A stretch of 64,000 bases of DNA from CALFML01 sp044222245 (GCA_044222245.1 JBGANQ010000026.1:30941-94940); one strand, 5' to 3'. Positions 43,187 to 52,130 are shown, numbered from the stretch's first letter. Notes: a model not told the origin generated them from the sequence alone. A program made the numbers and translations.

Positions 43187-44251
43187 GTGGACCTACTCGC
43201 CCTGCACCTGGATGTGAGGCAGCGGGTGTGCCGCGTGCGCGCTGCCGATGCGACGACGGTGACCGAAGAGGAGCTGGGCGGCGCGGCTTTTTCGCGCGTG
43301 TACGCCGCCGCCCAGCCGCTGTTTGACTGGGCCCACTCGCACCTGCCGCCGTCGGCGCGCACGCCCTCGGATGCGACGCTGGTGGTGATCGAGCTCGACG
43401 CCCTGGACCGCAGCGTGCGCCTGGGCTATGTCGCCGAGCACGGCGCCGTCGGCTCGACCGCGACGCCGTCCAATCCCGGGCTGCCGACCCCGCCGGGGGT
43501 GGCGGCGGCAAGCCGGCCGGTGCCCGAGATCGCGTTCTGCACCGGCGACTACAGCGCCCTGCAGCTCTTGCTGCGCGAGCCGGCGCGCGCCGCGGTGCGC
43601 GAGGTGCGGCCGCGCAAGCCCGATCCCGAGGGCCTGACCCCGACCACCCGCTGGGAGTACCTGTACCAGCACGGCGGCGACGGCTGGGAGCTTGGCCGCA
43701 CGGCCCCGCCGCTGAGCGACTGGATCCGCCACAACCCGCCGCGGCCCGGGCAGCGCTCGATCGTGCTCGGCTGCGGCCGCGGGCACGAGGCCAAGGAGCT
43801 GGCGCAGGCCGGGGCGAGCGTCGGTGCTCAGGTGGTCGCGGTGGACATCGCCCCCAGCGCCGTGCGCTTCCTGCGCGCTGCGACCGAAGGCAAGGACTTT
43901 GCCCGCCACCTGACGGTCCTGGAGGCCGACCTGTTCACCCTGGCCGCCGCCGAGCCGAGCCACCGGGGCGCCTACGACCTGGTGCTGGAGCACTGCTGCT
44001 TCTGCGCCATCGAGCCGCAGCGGCGCGCCGAGTACGTGACGGCGACCGCCGCGCTGCTCGCGCCCGGCGGGCGCCTGGTCGGCCTGTTCTACTGCCACGA
44101 CTACCCCGGCGGCCCGCCCTACGCGGTCAGCCCCGCCGAGGTCCAGACCTACCTAGGCGCCGCCTTCACCGTGGAGAGCCTGCAGGTCCCCGATAACTCC
44201 ATCATCACCCGCGCCGGGCAAGAGCGGCTGATCACCGCGGTCCGCCGCTAG
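43187..44251 (+). CDS. TPMT-type SAM methyltransferase with extra N-terminal domain
   Basis: A 354-aa protein. From about residue 145, WEYLYQHGGDGWELGRTAPP (the thiopurine/thiocyanate methyltransferase opening), RSIVLGCGRGHEAKELAQAG (motif I), VVAVDIAPSAVRFL and YDLVLEHCCFCAIEPQRR follow the family order to the end of the protein. The first 140 residues form an unrelated region (MDLLALHLDVRQRVCRV, FDWAHSHLPP) that I do not recognise. Small TPMT enzymes methylate sulfur, selenium or halide compounds. The start is GTG 43187, two bases after the glutaredoxin-like gene, suggesting joint expression and a role in thiol chemistry. Confidence 0.82.
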   Translation: MDLLALHLDVRQRVCRVRAADATTVTEEELGGAAFSRVYAAAQPLFDWAHSHLPPSARTPSDATLVVIELDALDRSVRLGYVAEHGAVGSTATPSNPGLPTPPGVAAASRPVPEIAFCTGDYSALQLLLREPARAAVREVRPRKPDPEGLTPTTRWEYLYQHGGDGWELGRTAPPLSDWIRHNPPRPGQRSIVLGCGRGHEAKELAQAGASVGAQVVAVDIAPSAVRFLRAATEGKDFARHLTVLEADLFTLAAAEPSHRGAYDLVLEHCCFCAIEPQRRAEYVTATAALLAPGGRLVGLFYCHDYPGGPPYAVSPAEVQTYLGAAFTVESLQVPDNSIITRAGQERLITAVRR

Positions 44252-44295
44252 CCGCTGCCGCGCCCGCGACCACCCCCATAAGAGGAACAGGAGCC

Positions 44296-45462
44296 ATGTC
44301 GTTTCACGGCGTCGACTACTTCGGCATCGCCGACCTTCTCACCGAAGAGGAGCGCCTGGTCCAGGCGACCTTCCGTCGCTTCGTCGATGACGAGCTTTTG
44401 CCGGTCATCGGCCGCCACTTCCGCGACGGCACCTTCGACCCGAGCTGGCCGCGGCGACTGGGGGCCCTGGGGGCGCTCGGGGCCAGCCTCAGCGGCTACG
44501 GCTGCGCCGGCCTGGGTCCGGTCGCCTACGGCCTGATCATGCAGGAGCTGGAGCGCGGCGACTCGGGCGTGCGCAGCTTCGCATCGGTGCAAGGGGCGCT
44601 CGTCATGTACCCCATCTACAGCTACGGCAGCGACGAGCAGAAGGAGCGCTGGCTGCCGGCGATGGCGCGCGGCGAGGCGATCGGCTGCTTTGGCCTCACC
44701 GAGCCCGACTTCGGCAGCAACCCCGCCGGCATGCGCCTGACCGCGCGCGCGCACGGCGACGAGTATGTTCTAAACGGCGAGAAGCGCTGGATCACCAGCG
44801 GCGGGCTCGCCGATGTCGCCGTAGTGTGGGCCAAGACCGACGACGGCACCGTGCGCGGCTTCCTGGTGCCGCGCGGCACGCCCGGCTTTACTACCCGCGA
44901 CATCCACGGCAAGTTCTCGCTGCGCGCCTCGGTCACCTCGGAGCTGATATTCCAGGACTGCGTGGTGCCGCGCACCGCCCTTCTGCCCGGGGTGAGCGGC
45001 CTGCGCGGCCCGCTGTCGTGCCTGAACCAGGCGCGCTTTGGCATCTCGTTCGGCGTCATCGGCGCCGCCATGGCCTGCTACGACGAGGCGCTGCGCTACA
45101 CCAAGGATCGGGCGCAGTTTGCCAAGCCCCTGGCCGGGCACCAGCTGGTGCAGCTCAAGCTCGTCGATATGCTGGAGGAGATCACCAAGGCGCAGCTGCT
45201 GGCGCTGCAGCTCGGGCGGCTCAAGGAGGCGGGCAAGGTGCGGCCGCAGCAGGTCTCGCTCGCCAAGCGCAACAACGTCCGCATGGCGCTCGACTGCGCG
45301 CGCACCGCCCGTGATCTGCTAGGAGCAAACGGGATCACCGACGAGTATCAGAGCGGTCGCCACATGTGCAACCTCGAGAGCGTGTTCACCTACGAGGGCA
45401 CCGACCACATCCACACCCTGATCGTCGGTCAGGACATCACCGGTCAGGCGGCCTTCGACTGA
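44296..45462 (+). CDS. Acyl-CoA dehydrogenase, glutaryl-CoA-dehydrogenase-like
   Basis: A 388-aa flavoprotein. GEAIGCFGLTEPDFGSNPAG is the first FAD/substrate signature, EKRWITSGGLADVAVVWAK the second, and FTYEGTDHIHTLIVGQDITG contains the catalytic Glu in the TYEGT segment. The TYEGT-DIH arrangement and the short N-terminal region fit glutaryl-CoA dehydrogenase (oxidative decarboxylation to crotonyl-CoA), but related specificities are possible. Length agrees with the family. The ATG at 44296 has GGAG. The gene is separated from the methyltransferase by 44 bases. Confidence 0.85.
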   Translation: MSFHGVDYFGIADLLTEEERLVQATFRRFVDDELLPVIGRHFRDGTFDPSWPRRLGALGALGASLSGYGCAGLGPVAYGLIMQELERGDSGVRSFASVQGALVMYPIYSYGSDEQKERWLPAMARGEAIGCFGLTEPDFGSNPAGMRLTARAHGDEYVLNGEKRWITSGGLADVAVVWAKTDDGTVRGFLVPRGTPGFTTRDIHGKFSLRASVTSELIFQDCVVPRTALLPGVSGLRGPLSCLNQARFGISFGVIGAAMACYDEALRYTKDRAQFAKPLAGHQLVQLKLVDMLEEITKAQLLALQLGRLKEAGKVRPQQVSLAKRNNVRMALDCARTARDLLGANGITDEYQSGRHMCNLESVFTYEGTDHIHTLIVGQDITGQAAFD

Positions 45463-45481
45463 CCGCCGCGCTGGCTGCTCG

Positions 45482-45829
45482 CTACATCCGCCGGCCGCGG
45501 CCGTAGCCGCCGCGCCCGCCGCCGCCGCCCAGGTCAGCGCCCTCGTCCGAGTCGCCGCCGCCGCCGCCGCCGTGACGCGGCTGGTGGGCCTTGTTCACCA
45601 CGATGGTGCGACCGCCAAACTGGGTGCCGTGGAGTTCGTTGATGGCGGCATCGGCCATGCGGGCATCGGTCAGCTCGACGAAGGCAAAGCCGCGCGGGCG
45701 ACCGGTCTCGCGATCGGTGATGATTTTGACTTGCGACACTTGTCGTGAACCCGCCTGCTCAAAAAAAGCGCGTATCTGAGCTTCACTAGCGTCGTACGGT
45801 AAGTTACCTACATAAAGTCGCGTTCCCAT
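45482..45829 (-). CDS. RRM-domain RNA-binding protein
   Basis: A 115-aa protein with one RNA-recognition motif: TRLYVGNLPYDASE (RNP2) and GRPRGFAFVELTD (RNP1), followed by a Gly/Arg-rich disordered tail (GGGGRGGYGRGRRM). This is the bacterial Rbp type, typical of cyanobacteria and myxobacteria and often cold- or stress-linked. The first ATG in frame is at 45862, but ATG 45829 with AAGGGA seven bases upstream is the better start. Confidence 0.92.
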   Translation of the reverse strand: MGTRLYVGNLPYDASEAQIRAFFEQAGSRQVSQVKIITDRETGRPRGFAFVELTDARMADAAINELHGTQFGGRTIVVNKAHQPRHGGGGGGDSDEGADLGGGGGRGGYGRGRRM

Positions 45830-46130
45830 AGCACATTCCCTTTCCTGCACAGCAAAGGCCACAGTCCAGCCTGTTCCCCCCTGACGCCCGCAGCTCCAGA
45901 CCAGCGAGAGTCAGCACCCAGCGAGCAGGCCGCTAATTCCAGAATATGCAGGTGATCCAGGATTGTATAGACGCGACGAAAAAGTCCTTTATAGCAGCGC
46001 CTTTCCGCAGACATAGCCGCGCTACCGAAGAACGCTTGCATTTCTATCGCCAAACCAATCCACGCAGAAACGCACAAGCGCTTGTCATTCCGATAAGCCC
46101 TACCCGCAGGGTCACCCCCCGAGAATTCCT
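45830..46130. other. Intergenic leader of the RRM gene, no gene recognised
   Basis: About 300 bases with lower GC, lying upstream of the minus-strand RRM gene. It probably contains that gene's promoter and a long 5' leader, as RRM genes often have, but I cannot place it. A plus frame through it continues into the repeats and is not protein-like. Confidence 0.5.
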
Positions 46131-46352
46131 GCAGAAATCAGGCGTGGGCCGACCGGAGATCCTTTTTTGTCAGCGCCAGCTGGCAAAAAAGGATCGCAGG
46201 GTAGGGGGACCCACGCCGGCGCAGCCCGCAAAGCAGCCCGCGCAGAAATCAGGCGTGGGCCGACCGGAGATCCTTTTTTGTCAGCGCCAGCTGGCAAAAA
46301 AGGATCGCAGGGTAGGGGGACCCACGCCGGCGCAGCCCGCAAAGCAGCCCGC
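46131..46352. repeat. Two identical 111-bp copies of a palindromic REP-like element
   Basis: Tandem copies 46131-46241 and 46242-46352 appear identical. Each has an inner palindrome of two 12-base arms, GATCCTTTTTTG and CAAAAAAGGATC (46158-46195 in the first copy), and an outer one, GGCGTGGG / CCCACGCC (46141-46148 and 46210-46217). The element lies just past the ferredoxin gene in its direction of transcription. A diverged third copy, inverted, occurs at about 47814-47870. Confidence 0.92.
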
Positions 46353-46375
46353 GACGCAGCCCGCACCAGTGCCCC

Positions 46376-46744
46376 TCAAGGCTTCTGAACTGCCAGCCGC
46401 TTGAGATTCTTGACCGCGTCCGGGATGACCAGGGTCACGCTAGGCTCGCCATCCCCCGCCGCCGGCGTAGTCGCCGATGCCGCCGCGCCCACCACCGCGA
46501 GCTGGCAGCTGAGGCGCAGCTTGGTGATGAAGTAGGTGTTGCCAAGGTGGCGCTTCTCGGTGCTGTTGATCGGCGACAGCACCTCTTCGCCGGTGACGAC
46601 CTTGACGCGACACAGACCGCAGGTGCCGCGGCCGACGCAGGCGGTCGGGATCGGCACGTTGTGGCGGCGGGCGGCGGCAAACACCGTCTCGCCGCTGGCG
46701 CACTCGATGCGCAGCCCGAGCGGCTCAAAGACAATCGATGGCAT
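46376..46744 (-). CDS. 2Fe-2S ferredoxin
   Basis: A 122-aa plant-type [2Fe-2S] ferredoxin. IECASGETVFAAARRHNVPI precedes the cluster loop CVGRGTCGLC (three cysteines, C-x5-C-x2-C) and the fourth Cys is in LRLSCQLAVVG. Such proteins carry electrons for oxygenases or other reductases. The C-terminal 25 residues (from DGEPSVTLVIPDAVKNL) are atypical but short. ATG 46744 is chosen; ATG 46774, upstream, would add MTRAEEPPVV and cannot be excluded. No obvious partner reductase nearby. Confidence 0.88.
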   Translation of the reverse strand: MPSIVFEPLGLRIECASGETVFAAARRHNVPIPTACVGRGTCGLCRVKVVTGEEVLSPINSTEKRHLGNTYFITKLRLSCQLAVVGAAASATTPAAGDGEPSVTLVIPDAVKNLKRLAVQKP

Positions 46745-46913
46745 TACGACTGGCGGCTCCTCAGCACGGGTCATTCTACTATACGGGCGGCGCGGGGCGG
46801 GCTTCAGACCGGAGGCGATTGGGCGTACTGTAGTCTTCTGGGCGCTCCCGCGGCGACTTGTGGACCTTCCTTCGAGGGCGAGAACCTGCTAGGCTTCTCG
46901 TCGGTGTTCTGCC

Positions 46914-47801
46914 ATGGATGATCTGAAATCGCGCAAAGTTCAGCTTCGCCCCGAGCCGGCGGCCGGGGGACCGGCGCGGGCGATGCTGGTGCTGGTATAT
47001 GCTGGCTCGCTCGACGCTCCGGATGTCGGGCAGCGGTTCGAGCTCAGCGGCGAAGAGCTGATCATCGGCCGCAGCAGCGATGCCGGCATCCAGGTCGATC
47101 GCGACTCGGTGTCGCGGCGCCACGCCCGGCTGTCGCGGCAGGGCGACGGCTGGGTGGTGGCGGATCTGCAGTCGACCAACGGCAGCTACATCAACGACAT
47201 GCCGATCCGCGAGCACCGGCTGCAGAGCGGCGAGCTGCTCAAGATCGGCAACGCGATCTTCCGCTTCCTCGCCGCGCCCGGGCTGGAGGCGGCGCTGTGC
47301 GATGAGCAGTACCGGATCGCGGTAAGCGACGGGCTGACCTCGGCGTGGAACCGGCGCGCCTTCGCCGACATCCTGGAGCGCGAGGTCGCGCGGGCGCACC
47401 GTTTCGGGCGCACGGCGTCGCTGCTCGCGCTGGATATCGACAACTGCAAGGTCATCAACGACACCCACGGGCACCTGACGGGGGACCACATCATCAAAGA
47501 GATGTCGCGGCGGATCTTGCGCCGCACCGACCGCTCGGAGGTGCTGTGCCGCTACGAGGGCACGCAGTTCCTGCTGCTGCTGCCCGAGTGTGGGCCGACG
47601 CAGGCGGTGGCGCGGGCCGAGGAGCTGCGCCAGGCGGCGGCGGCCGAGACCTTCGACTTCGAGGGCGATCGCATCGCGGTGACCTGCTCGCTGGGGGCGT
47701 GCACGCTGACCACCGAGACGACGGCGGCGCAGCTTATTCGGGCGACGCAGGAGCTGATGCTGCGGGCCAAGAAGCAGGGGAAAAATCGCGTATGTAGCTA
47801 G
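46914..47801 (+). CDS. FHA-GGDEF protein with a degenerate active site
   Basis: A 295-aa protein. Residues about 45-120 form a forkhead-associated domain (GEELIIGRSSDAGIQVDRDS, VSRRHARL, STNGSYINDMPI), which binds phosphothreonine. Residues about 135-290 form a GGDEF domain: DGLTSAWNRRAFADILEREV, LLALDIDNCKVINDTHGHLTGD, but the signature is RYEGTQF instead of RYGGEEF, and there is no RxxD inhibition site. The Glu needed for the second metal is Gln. So it probably does not make cyclic di-GMP and may act by binding GTP or protein partners. The start has a weak ribosome site. Neighbour of the ferredoxin, divergent. Confidence 0.87.
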   Translation: MDDLKSRKVQLRPEPAAGGPARAMLVLVYAGSLDAPDVGQRFELSGEELIIGRSSDAGIQVDRDSVSRRHARLSRQGDGWVVADLQSTNGSYINDMPIREHRLQSGELLKIGNAIFRFLAAPGLEAALCDEQYRIAVSDGLTSAWNRRAFADILEREVARAHRFGRTASLLALDIDNCKVINDTHGHLTGDHIIKEMSRRILRRTDRSEVLCRYEGTQFLLLLPECGPTQAVARAEELRQAAAAETFDFEGDRIAVTCSLGACTLTTETTAAQLIRATQELMLRAKKQGKNRVCS

Positions 47802-47813
47802 GAAGGGGCGCTA

Positions 47814-47870
47814 CTTTTTTGCCCGCTGGCGCGGACAAAAAAGCAGCTTCGGTCGGCCCACGCCTTTTTT
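47814..47870. terminator. Palindrome between convergent genes, diverged REP-like copy
   Basis: A 13-bp stem with one mismatch and a four-base loop (CTTTTTTGCCCGC / GCGGACAAAAAAG, 47814-47843), flanked on both sides by poly-T/A tracts. It sits between the ends of the FHA-GGDEF gene (47801) and the minus-strand sulfatase gene (47880). It resembles a bidirectional terminator and shares CGGTCGGCCCACGCC with the 111-bp element, inverted. Confidence 0.6.
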
Positions 47871-47879
47871 CTTCTCGGG

Positions 47880-50159
47880 TTACTTTTCCAGGTCGGCGGG
47901 GAGCTCGGGTTTGTGGTTGCTGGCGACGCCCCAGCGGGCTTTTTTCCACTGACCCTGGTAGGCCATCCACAGGCCCATGGCGTCGGCGATGAAGCGGTAG
48001 GCGATGGGCTGCTCGGCGGTCAGCTCCTTCTGCTCGCCGGGGTCGTCCTGGCCGTCGTAGAGCTTGACCTGGCCGGAGCCGCCGACCCACAGCTTGTAGC
48101 GACCAAGACGCATGGTGTGGGCCAGCTCGTACTGGCTGGCGATGGCGGGGCGGGGGTAGCCGGCGCCCTGGCCTTGGGCGAGCGGGAGCAGCGACTCGCC
48201 CTGGACTTCCTTGGGGGTCGGCAAGCCGAGGGCATCGGTGAGGGTGGGCAGCAGATCGACCAGCTCGGCGCCTTCCTCGACGACCCTGCCGGGCGGGAAC
48301 AGCGGCGGATAGGAGATCCACATCGGGATGTGCACCAGCTCCTGGCGCAGCGACTGGCCGTGGCCGACGCGGCCGTGGTCCCAGAACTCCTCGCCGTGGT
48401 CGCTGGCGAACACGATCATGGTGTCGCCGTCGTGGCCGGTCTTCTTGAGCAGGTCAAGGAGCTGGCCGAACTGGTGGTCGCTGTACGAGATGTCGCACTC
48501 GTACAGGGCGATCACGCGCTCGCGATCGCGGGCGGTGATCTGCAGCTGACCGGCGACGATCTTGTCCAGCTGCGGGTCCATGCAGCCTTTGACAAAGGGG
48601 CCGCTGTAGGGCTTGGGGTCGTACTTGCTGATCCACGGCTCGTAGGCGCGCCAGGACACGTGGGCGTCGATGGTGCCAAGGTAGAGAAAGAACGGCTTGG
48701 TCTTGCCGGGGCCCTTGGTGAGGAAGCTGCGCGCGTCGGCCACCAGATCGGCCGACTTGAGGCCGCCGCCCTCGTGGATGTGGTTCTTTAGAAGATCCCA
48801 GCCGTCGCCGAAGCCCCAGCGCTTGGTGATGTAGCCGTTGGCGATGTGGCCGATGGTGTAAAGGCCGGCCGCCTTGACCGCCTCGGGCAGGATGATGAAC
48901 GAGTCGCTGAGCACCGCCTTGTCGCCGATGAAGTGGTGCTGCGCGGGGTAAAGGCCTGTGAACAGCGAGGCGTGGCTGACCCGCGACTCGTTGCCCTGGG
49001 CGTAGGCGGTGGCGAAGCGGGTGGCGGTCTGGCTGAAGGCATCGAGCACGGGGGTCTCGACGCGCGAGCTCTTGTTCCACAGCTTGTACTTGTCGGCGCG
49101 CGTGTCGTCGGAGAGCCAGAACACCACGTTGCGCGGGTGCTGATCGCGGTGGACCACCGGCTGCGGTCCGGCGGTGAGCAGCTGGGCCTCGCTGAGCGCC
49201 ACCTGGGCGCAGCCGCCCTGGGCGTGCAGGCCGAGCCGCCGCACCTCGCCGGGGGCCGGCAGCTCCAGCGGCGTGCCGTCCAGGGCGAGGTCCAGCGCCT
49301 GGCCCTTGCTGCCGCGGCCGGGACCCTCGACGGTTACCTTGACCTGACAGCCGCCGCCGTCGCCCTTTGCGCGCAGGGCGGCGGCCTTGGGCAGCTGGAC
49401 GTAGTAATACAGGGCGCCGCTGCCGGGGACGAGCAGCTTGCCGCCGTCGCTGAGCTTGGGCGGCACGGTGCCCGCGGGGGGAGCGCTGCCGCCCACCTGC
49501 AGCCACTGCACGGCGGCGGCGGCGCGCGTCGGGGCAGCGCCGGCCTGGCCCTTGCCCTCGCTGGGGAAGGTGCCGACCTGGGCGAAGGTGAGGGTCAGGT
49601 TGTTCTCGCCGGCGGCCAGCGCGTCGGGCGGCAGCTGGACCTGGACGCTCTGCCAGCCGGGGTTGAGGGTCACCGGCTGGCTGGTCTTGCCGCCGACGCT
49701 GATCTTGACCGAGGAGCGGCTCAGGCTCTTGAGCGAGAGGTAGACCACCTGGCTCTGCGCCTGCGCGGGGGTCAGCGGCACATCGAGCTTGGCGCTGGCC
49801 TGGGCCAGGGCGACCGGCTTGCCGTCCACCTCGGCGCGCAGCTTCCAGGTCGGAGAGGGGCGGCTAAAGTGCTGGTAGCGGGCAAAGCCGGGGGCGCCAG
49901 CGGCGATGAACAGACCGCCGCGCTGCTCCAGGTGCGCCAGGGTCCGGTTGGCGGTCAGGTCAAACACGGGGTGGGACGCCTCGGCGTGAGCCAGGCCGGT
50001 CCCGGCGAGCGTCGTCAGGCCGAGCAGCGCCCAGCGGCCGGCCGCTCCAGAACGGGCGGGGCGGCGTCTCGCCGGCACCGCGGGCTCGCCGGCCGGGGCC
50101 TCCGCTTGTCCGGCGGCGCGGCTCGGGCGGTTCAACTTTTGGCAGGTCGTCGGGTTCAC
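47880..50159 (-). CDS. Exported sulfatase-superfamily hydrolase with non-canonical nucleophile motif
   Basis: A 759-aa protein of the alkaline-phosphatase/sulfatase superfamily. The N-terminus has a basic region and a hydrophobic segment (WALLGLTTLAGTGLAHAEA), so it is probably exported. The first 340 residues are beta-rich and may bind substrate. The enzyme domain starts at NVVFWLSDDTRADKYKLWN (metal Asp pair), with IVFASDHGEEFWDHGRVGHG holding further metal residues. In place of the sulfatase consensus C/S-x-P-x-R there is SRVSHASLFTG, so formylglycine modification is unlikely. GTG 50159, after GAGG seven bases upstream, is the start; the longer frame is not real. Substrate unknown. Confidence 0.82.
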   Translation of the reverse strand: MNPTTCQKLNRPSRAAGQAEAPAGEPAVPARRRPARSGAAGRWALLGLTTLAGTGLAHAEASHPVFDLTANRTLAHLEQRGGLFIAAGAPGFARYQHFSRPSPTWKLRAEVDGKPVALAQASAKLDVPLTPAQAQSQVVYLSLKSLSRSSVKISVGGKTSQPVTLNPGWQSVQVQLPPDALAAGENNLTLTFAQVGTFPSEGKGQAGAAPTRAAAAVQWLQVGGSAPPAGTVPPKLSDGGKLLVPGSGALYYYVQLPKAAALRAKGDGGGCQVKVTVEGPGRGSKGQALDLALDGTPLELPAPGEVRRLGLHAQGGCAQVALSEAQLLTAGPQPVVHRDQHPRNVVFWLSDDTRADKYKLWNKSSRVETPVLDAFSQTATRFATAYAQGNESRVSHASLFTGLYPAQHHFIGDKAVLSDSFIILPEAVKAAGLYTIGHIANGYITKRWGFGDGWDLLKNHIHEGGGLKSADLVADARSFLTKGPGKTKPFFLYLGTIDAHVSWRAYEPWISKYDPKPYSGPFVKGCMDPQLDKIVAGQLQITARDRERVIALYECDISYSDHQFGQLLDLLKKTGHDGDTMIVFASDHGEEFWDHGRVGHGQSLRQELVHIPMWISYPPLFPPGRVVEEGAELVDLLPTLTDALGLPTPKEVQGESLLPLAQGQGAGYPRPAIASQYELAHTMRLGRYKLWVGGSGQVKLYDGQDDPGEQKELTAEQPIAYRFIADAMGLWMAYQGQWKKARWGVASNHKPELPADLEK

Positions 50160-50744
50160 CACAGATCCTCGCAGGGGCAGAAATGTCGCCGTGGCCGCCG
50201 CAGAGACCACGGGACTCCGTCGCCAGACAGGCCGGCGCGGGTCGATTTCATGAGTCGCGACACACCTTATACGCAGCGGGGCGCGAAAATAAAGAAAGAG
50301 CCTTCGTGCGCGGTGGCCAGATCTCCAGGCCCTTATCCAGGCCTTGCAAACAGGCGGCGCCCAGCAAGCGCTGGCGGTCATCCGGCTACGCAGCAGAGGC
50401 AGCTCGCGGTGAAGCCGTCCATGCAGCTCGGTTCGGGTCGATCAAAGTCTGTCGCGGTCTGTCGCAGTCGGTCGCGGTCTGCAGCGGCCGAGCCGAGCTG
50501 TGGGGCGGCTTGTCAGCTCCGGCACCATCGGCCTAAGGCGTGCCTGGCCCACCTCGCCCAAGCGCGGCGAGCGGGGGCGGGCACCGCGGTCGGCTCGCCG
50601 GCGGTACGCCCAAAGTGCATATCGGCGCCGGCTTCGCACAGCGGTCGCCAGCGGATCGCCAGCGAGCGGCGCCCGACTGGCCTAAAGACTCAGCTTATTT
50701 CCAACATCCGGCCTTCATCTCGTAGCAATATGGGAAGTAATTAG
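50160..50744. other. Intergenic region upstream of the peptide transporter
   Basis: About 585 bases between divergent genes. No convincing coding frame. Around 50449-50485 there are short direct repeats of the type GTCGCGGTCTG. Sequence near the transporter start becomes AT-rich (50690-50744), where its promoter probably lies. Confidence 0.55.
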
Positions 50745-52130
50745 ATGGCACGCAAACATCCAGACGGGCTATACGTTTTGTTCTTTACCGAGATGTGGGA
50801 GCGCTTCGGGTTCTACCTGATGATTGCTCTTTTCTCTCTGTACCTGAACGAGCAGCTCCACTGGTCCGAGGCCGACGCCTCGCGGATGTTTGGCACCTAC
50901 AACGGCCTGGTCTACCTGACGCCGTTTTTTGGCGGCATCTTCGCCGACCGGGTGTTTGGCTACCGGCGCGCGGTGATCACCGGCGCGACGCTGCTCGCGG
51001 CCGGCTACCTTTTGTTCGCGGTAGGCAACATGGTCGCCTTCTACTGCTCTATTGGCCTGTTGGTGCTGGGCAATGGGCTGTTCAAGCCGAATATCTCGAC
51101 GCTAGTGGGCAACCTCTACCACCAGGGCGACTCCCGCCGCGACTCCGCCTTCAGCATCTTCTACATGGGCATCAACATCGGCGCCGGCCTCGCCCCGCTG
51201 GTCGGCGGCTACATCCGCCAGCGGCTCGGCTGGGGCCCGGCGTTTGCCACCGCGGGGCTTGGCATGATGCTGTCGATCGCGATCTTCACCGCGTTCCGCC
51301 ACCACCTGACCATCGCCGATCAGCGCTCGTCGGTGTCGGCGCTGCTCGATGTGCCGCTTGGGCCCGACTATGAGGACAAGCCCGACCCGCCGGCGGTCGA
51401 GCGGCAGCGCATCGTCGCCCTCATCGTCATGTGCGGCATCGTCATGCTGTTCTGGCTCGCCTTCAACCAGAACGGGACCTCGCTGACCTTCTGGGCGCGC
51501 GACAACACCGACCGCTTCATACGCCTGGGCTCGCGCAGCTGGGAGATCGCCCCCGAGTACTACGCGGCGGTAAACTCGATCTTCATCATCTCGCTGACCC
51601 CGGCGCTGGTCGGGCTGATGAGCTTGCTGCGGCGCTACAACCTGGAGCCCTCGACGCCGGCCAAGATTGGCCTTGGCATGCTGCTGACGGCGCTGGCCTA
51701 CACGGTGATGGTGCTTGGCTCGTGGGCCGGCGGCAACACCGGCAAGGTGAGCATGCTGTGGCTCATCGGCTGCTACTTCCTTATCACCATCGGCGAGCTG
51801 TTTGTCTCGCCGCTCGGGCTGTCGATGGTCACCAAGCTGGCGCCGCGGCGCATGACGGCGATGCTGATGGGCTGCTGGTTCATCTCGACCGCGATCGGGG
51901 CCAAGCTGTCGGGGCAGATCGGCGTGTTCTGGGGTCGCTGGGAGCACTCGCAGTTCTTTGCCCTGCTGGTGCTGACCTCGCTGTTCGCGGCGGCGATCCT
52001 GGTCTGGCAGTTCCGGCGCCTGCTGGCGGCGATGCCGCCCGAGGGCCCGACCGAGACGCCGCCACCGCCGGCGGTGCGACAGGAAAAGACGATGCCGGTG
52101 GTGGCCAGCGCGAGCTCCAGCGCCGCCTAG
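50745..52130 (+). CDS. POT-family proton-dependent peptide transporter
   Basis: A 461-aa MFS-type membrane protein with about 12-14 helices that imports di- and tripeptides with protons. LFFTEMWERFGFY carries the ExxER proton-coupling motif, LVLGNGLFKPNISTLVG and FSIFYMGINIGAGLAPLV are the two PTR2 signatures, and WLIGCYFLITIGELFVSPLG lies in the C-terminal half. ATG 50745 is preceded by GGGAAG. It stands alone, divergent from the sulfatase gene. Confidence 0.92.
   Translation: MARKHPDGLYVLFFTEMWERFGFYLMIALFSLYLNEQLHWSEADASRMFGTYNGLVYLTPFFGGIFADRVFGYRRAVITGATLLAAGYLLFAVGNMVAFYCSIGLLVLGNGLFKPNISTLVGNLYHQGDSRRDSAFSIFYMGINIGAGLAPLVGGYIRQRLGWGPAFATAGLGMMLSIAIFTAFRHHLTIADQRSSVSALLDVPLGPDYEDKPDPPAVERQRIVALIVMCGIVMLFWLAFNQNGTSLTFWARDNTDRFIRLGSRSWEIAPEYYAAVNSIFIISLTPALVGLMSLLRRYNLEPSTPAKIGLGMLLTALAYTVMVLGSWAGGNTGKVSMLWLIGCYFLITIGELFVSPLGLSMVTKLAPRRMTAMLMGCWFISTAIGAKLSGQIGVFWGRWEHSQFFALLVLTSLFAAAILVWQFRRLLAAMPPEGPTETPPPPAVRQEKTMPVVASASSSAA

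Noticed and set aside
45946..46404. 152-codon plus frame over the 111-bp repeats
   Set aside because: Encodes the repeat twice (111 is a multiple of three) and has no homology signal; the palindromes explain the sequence better.
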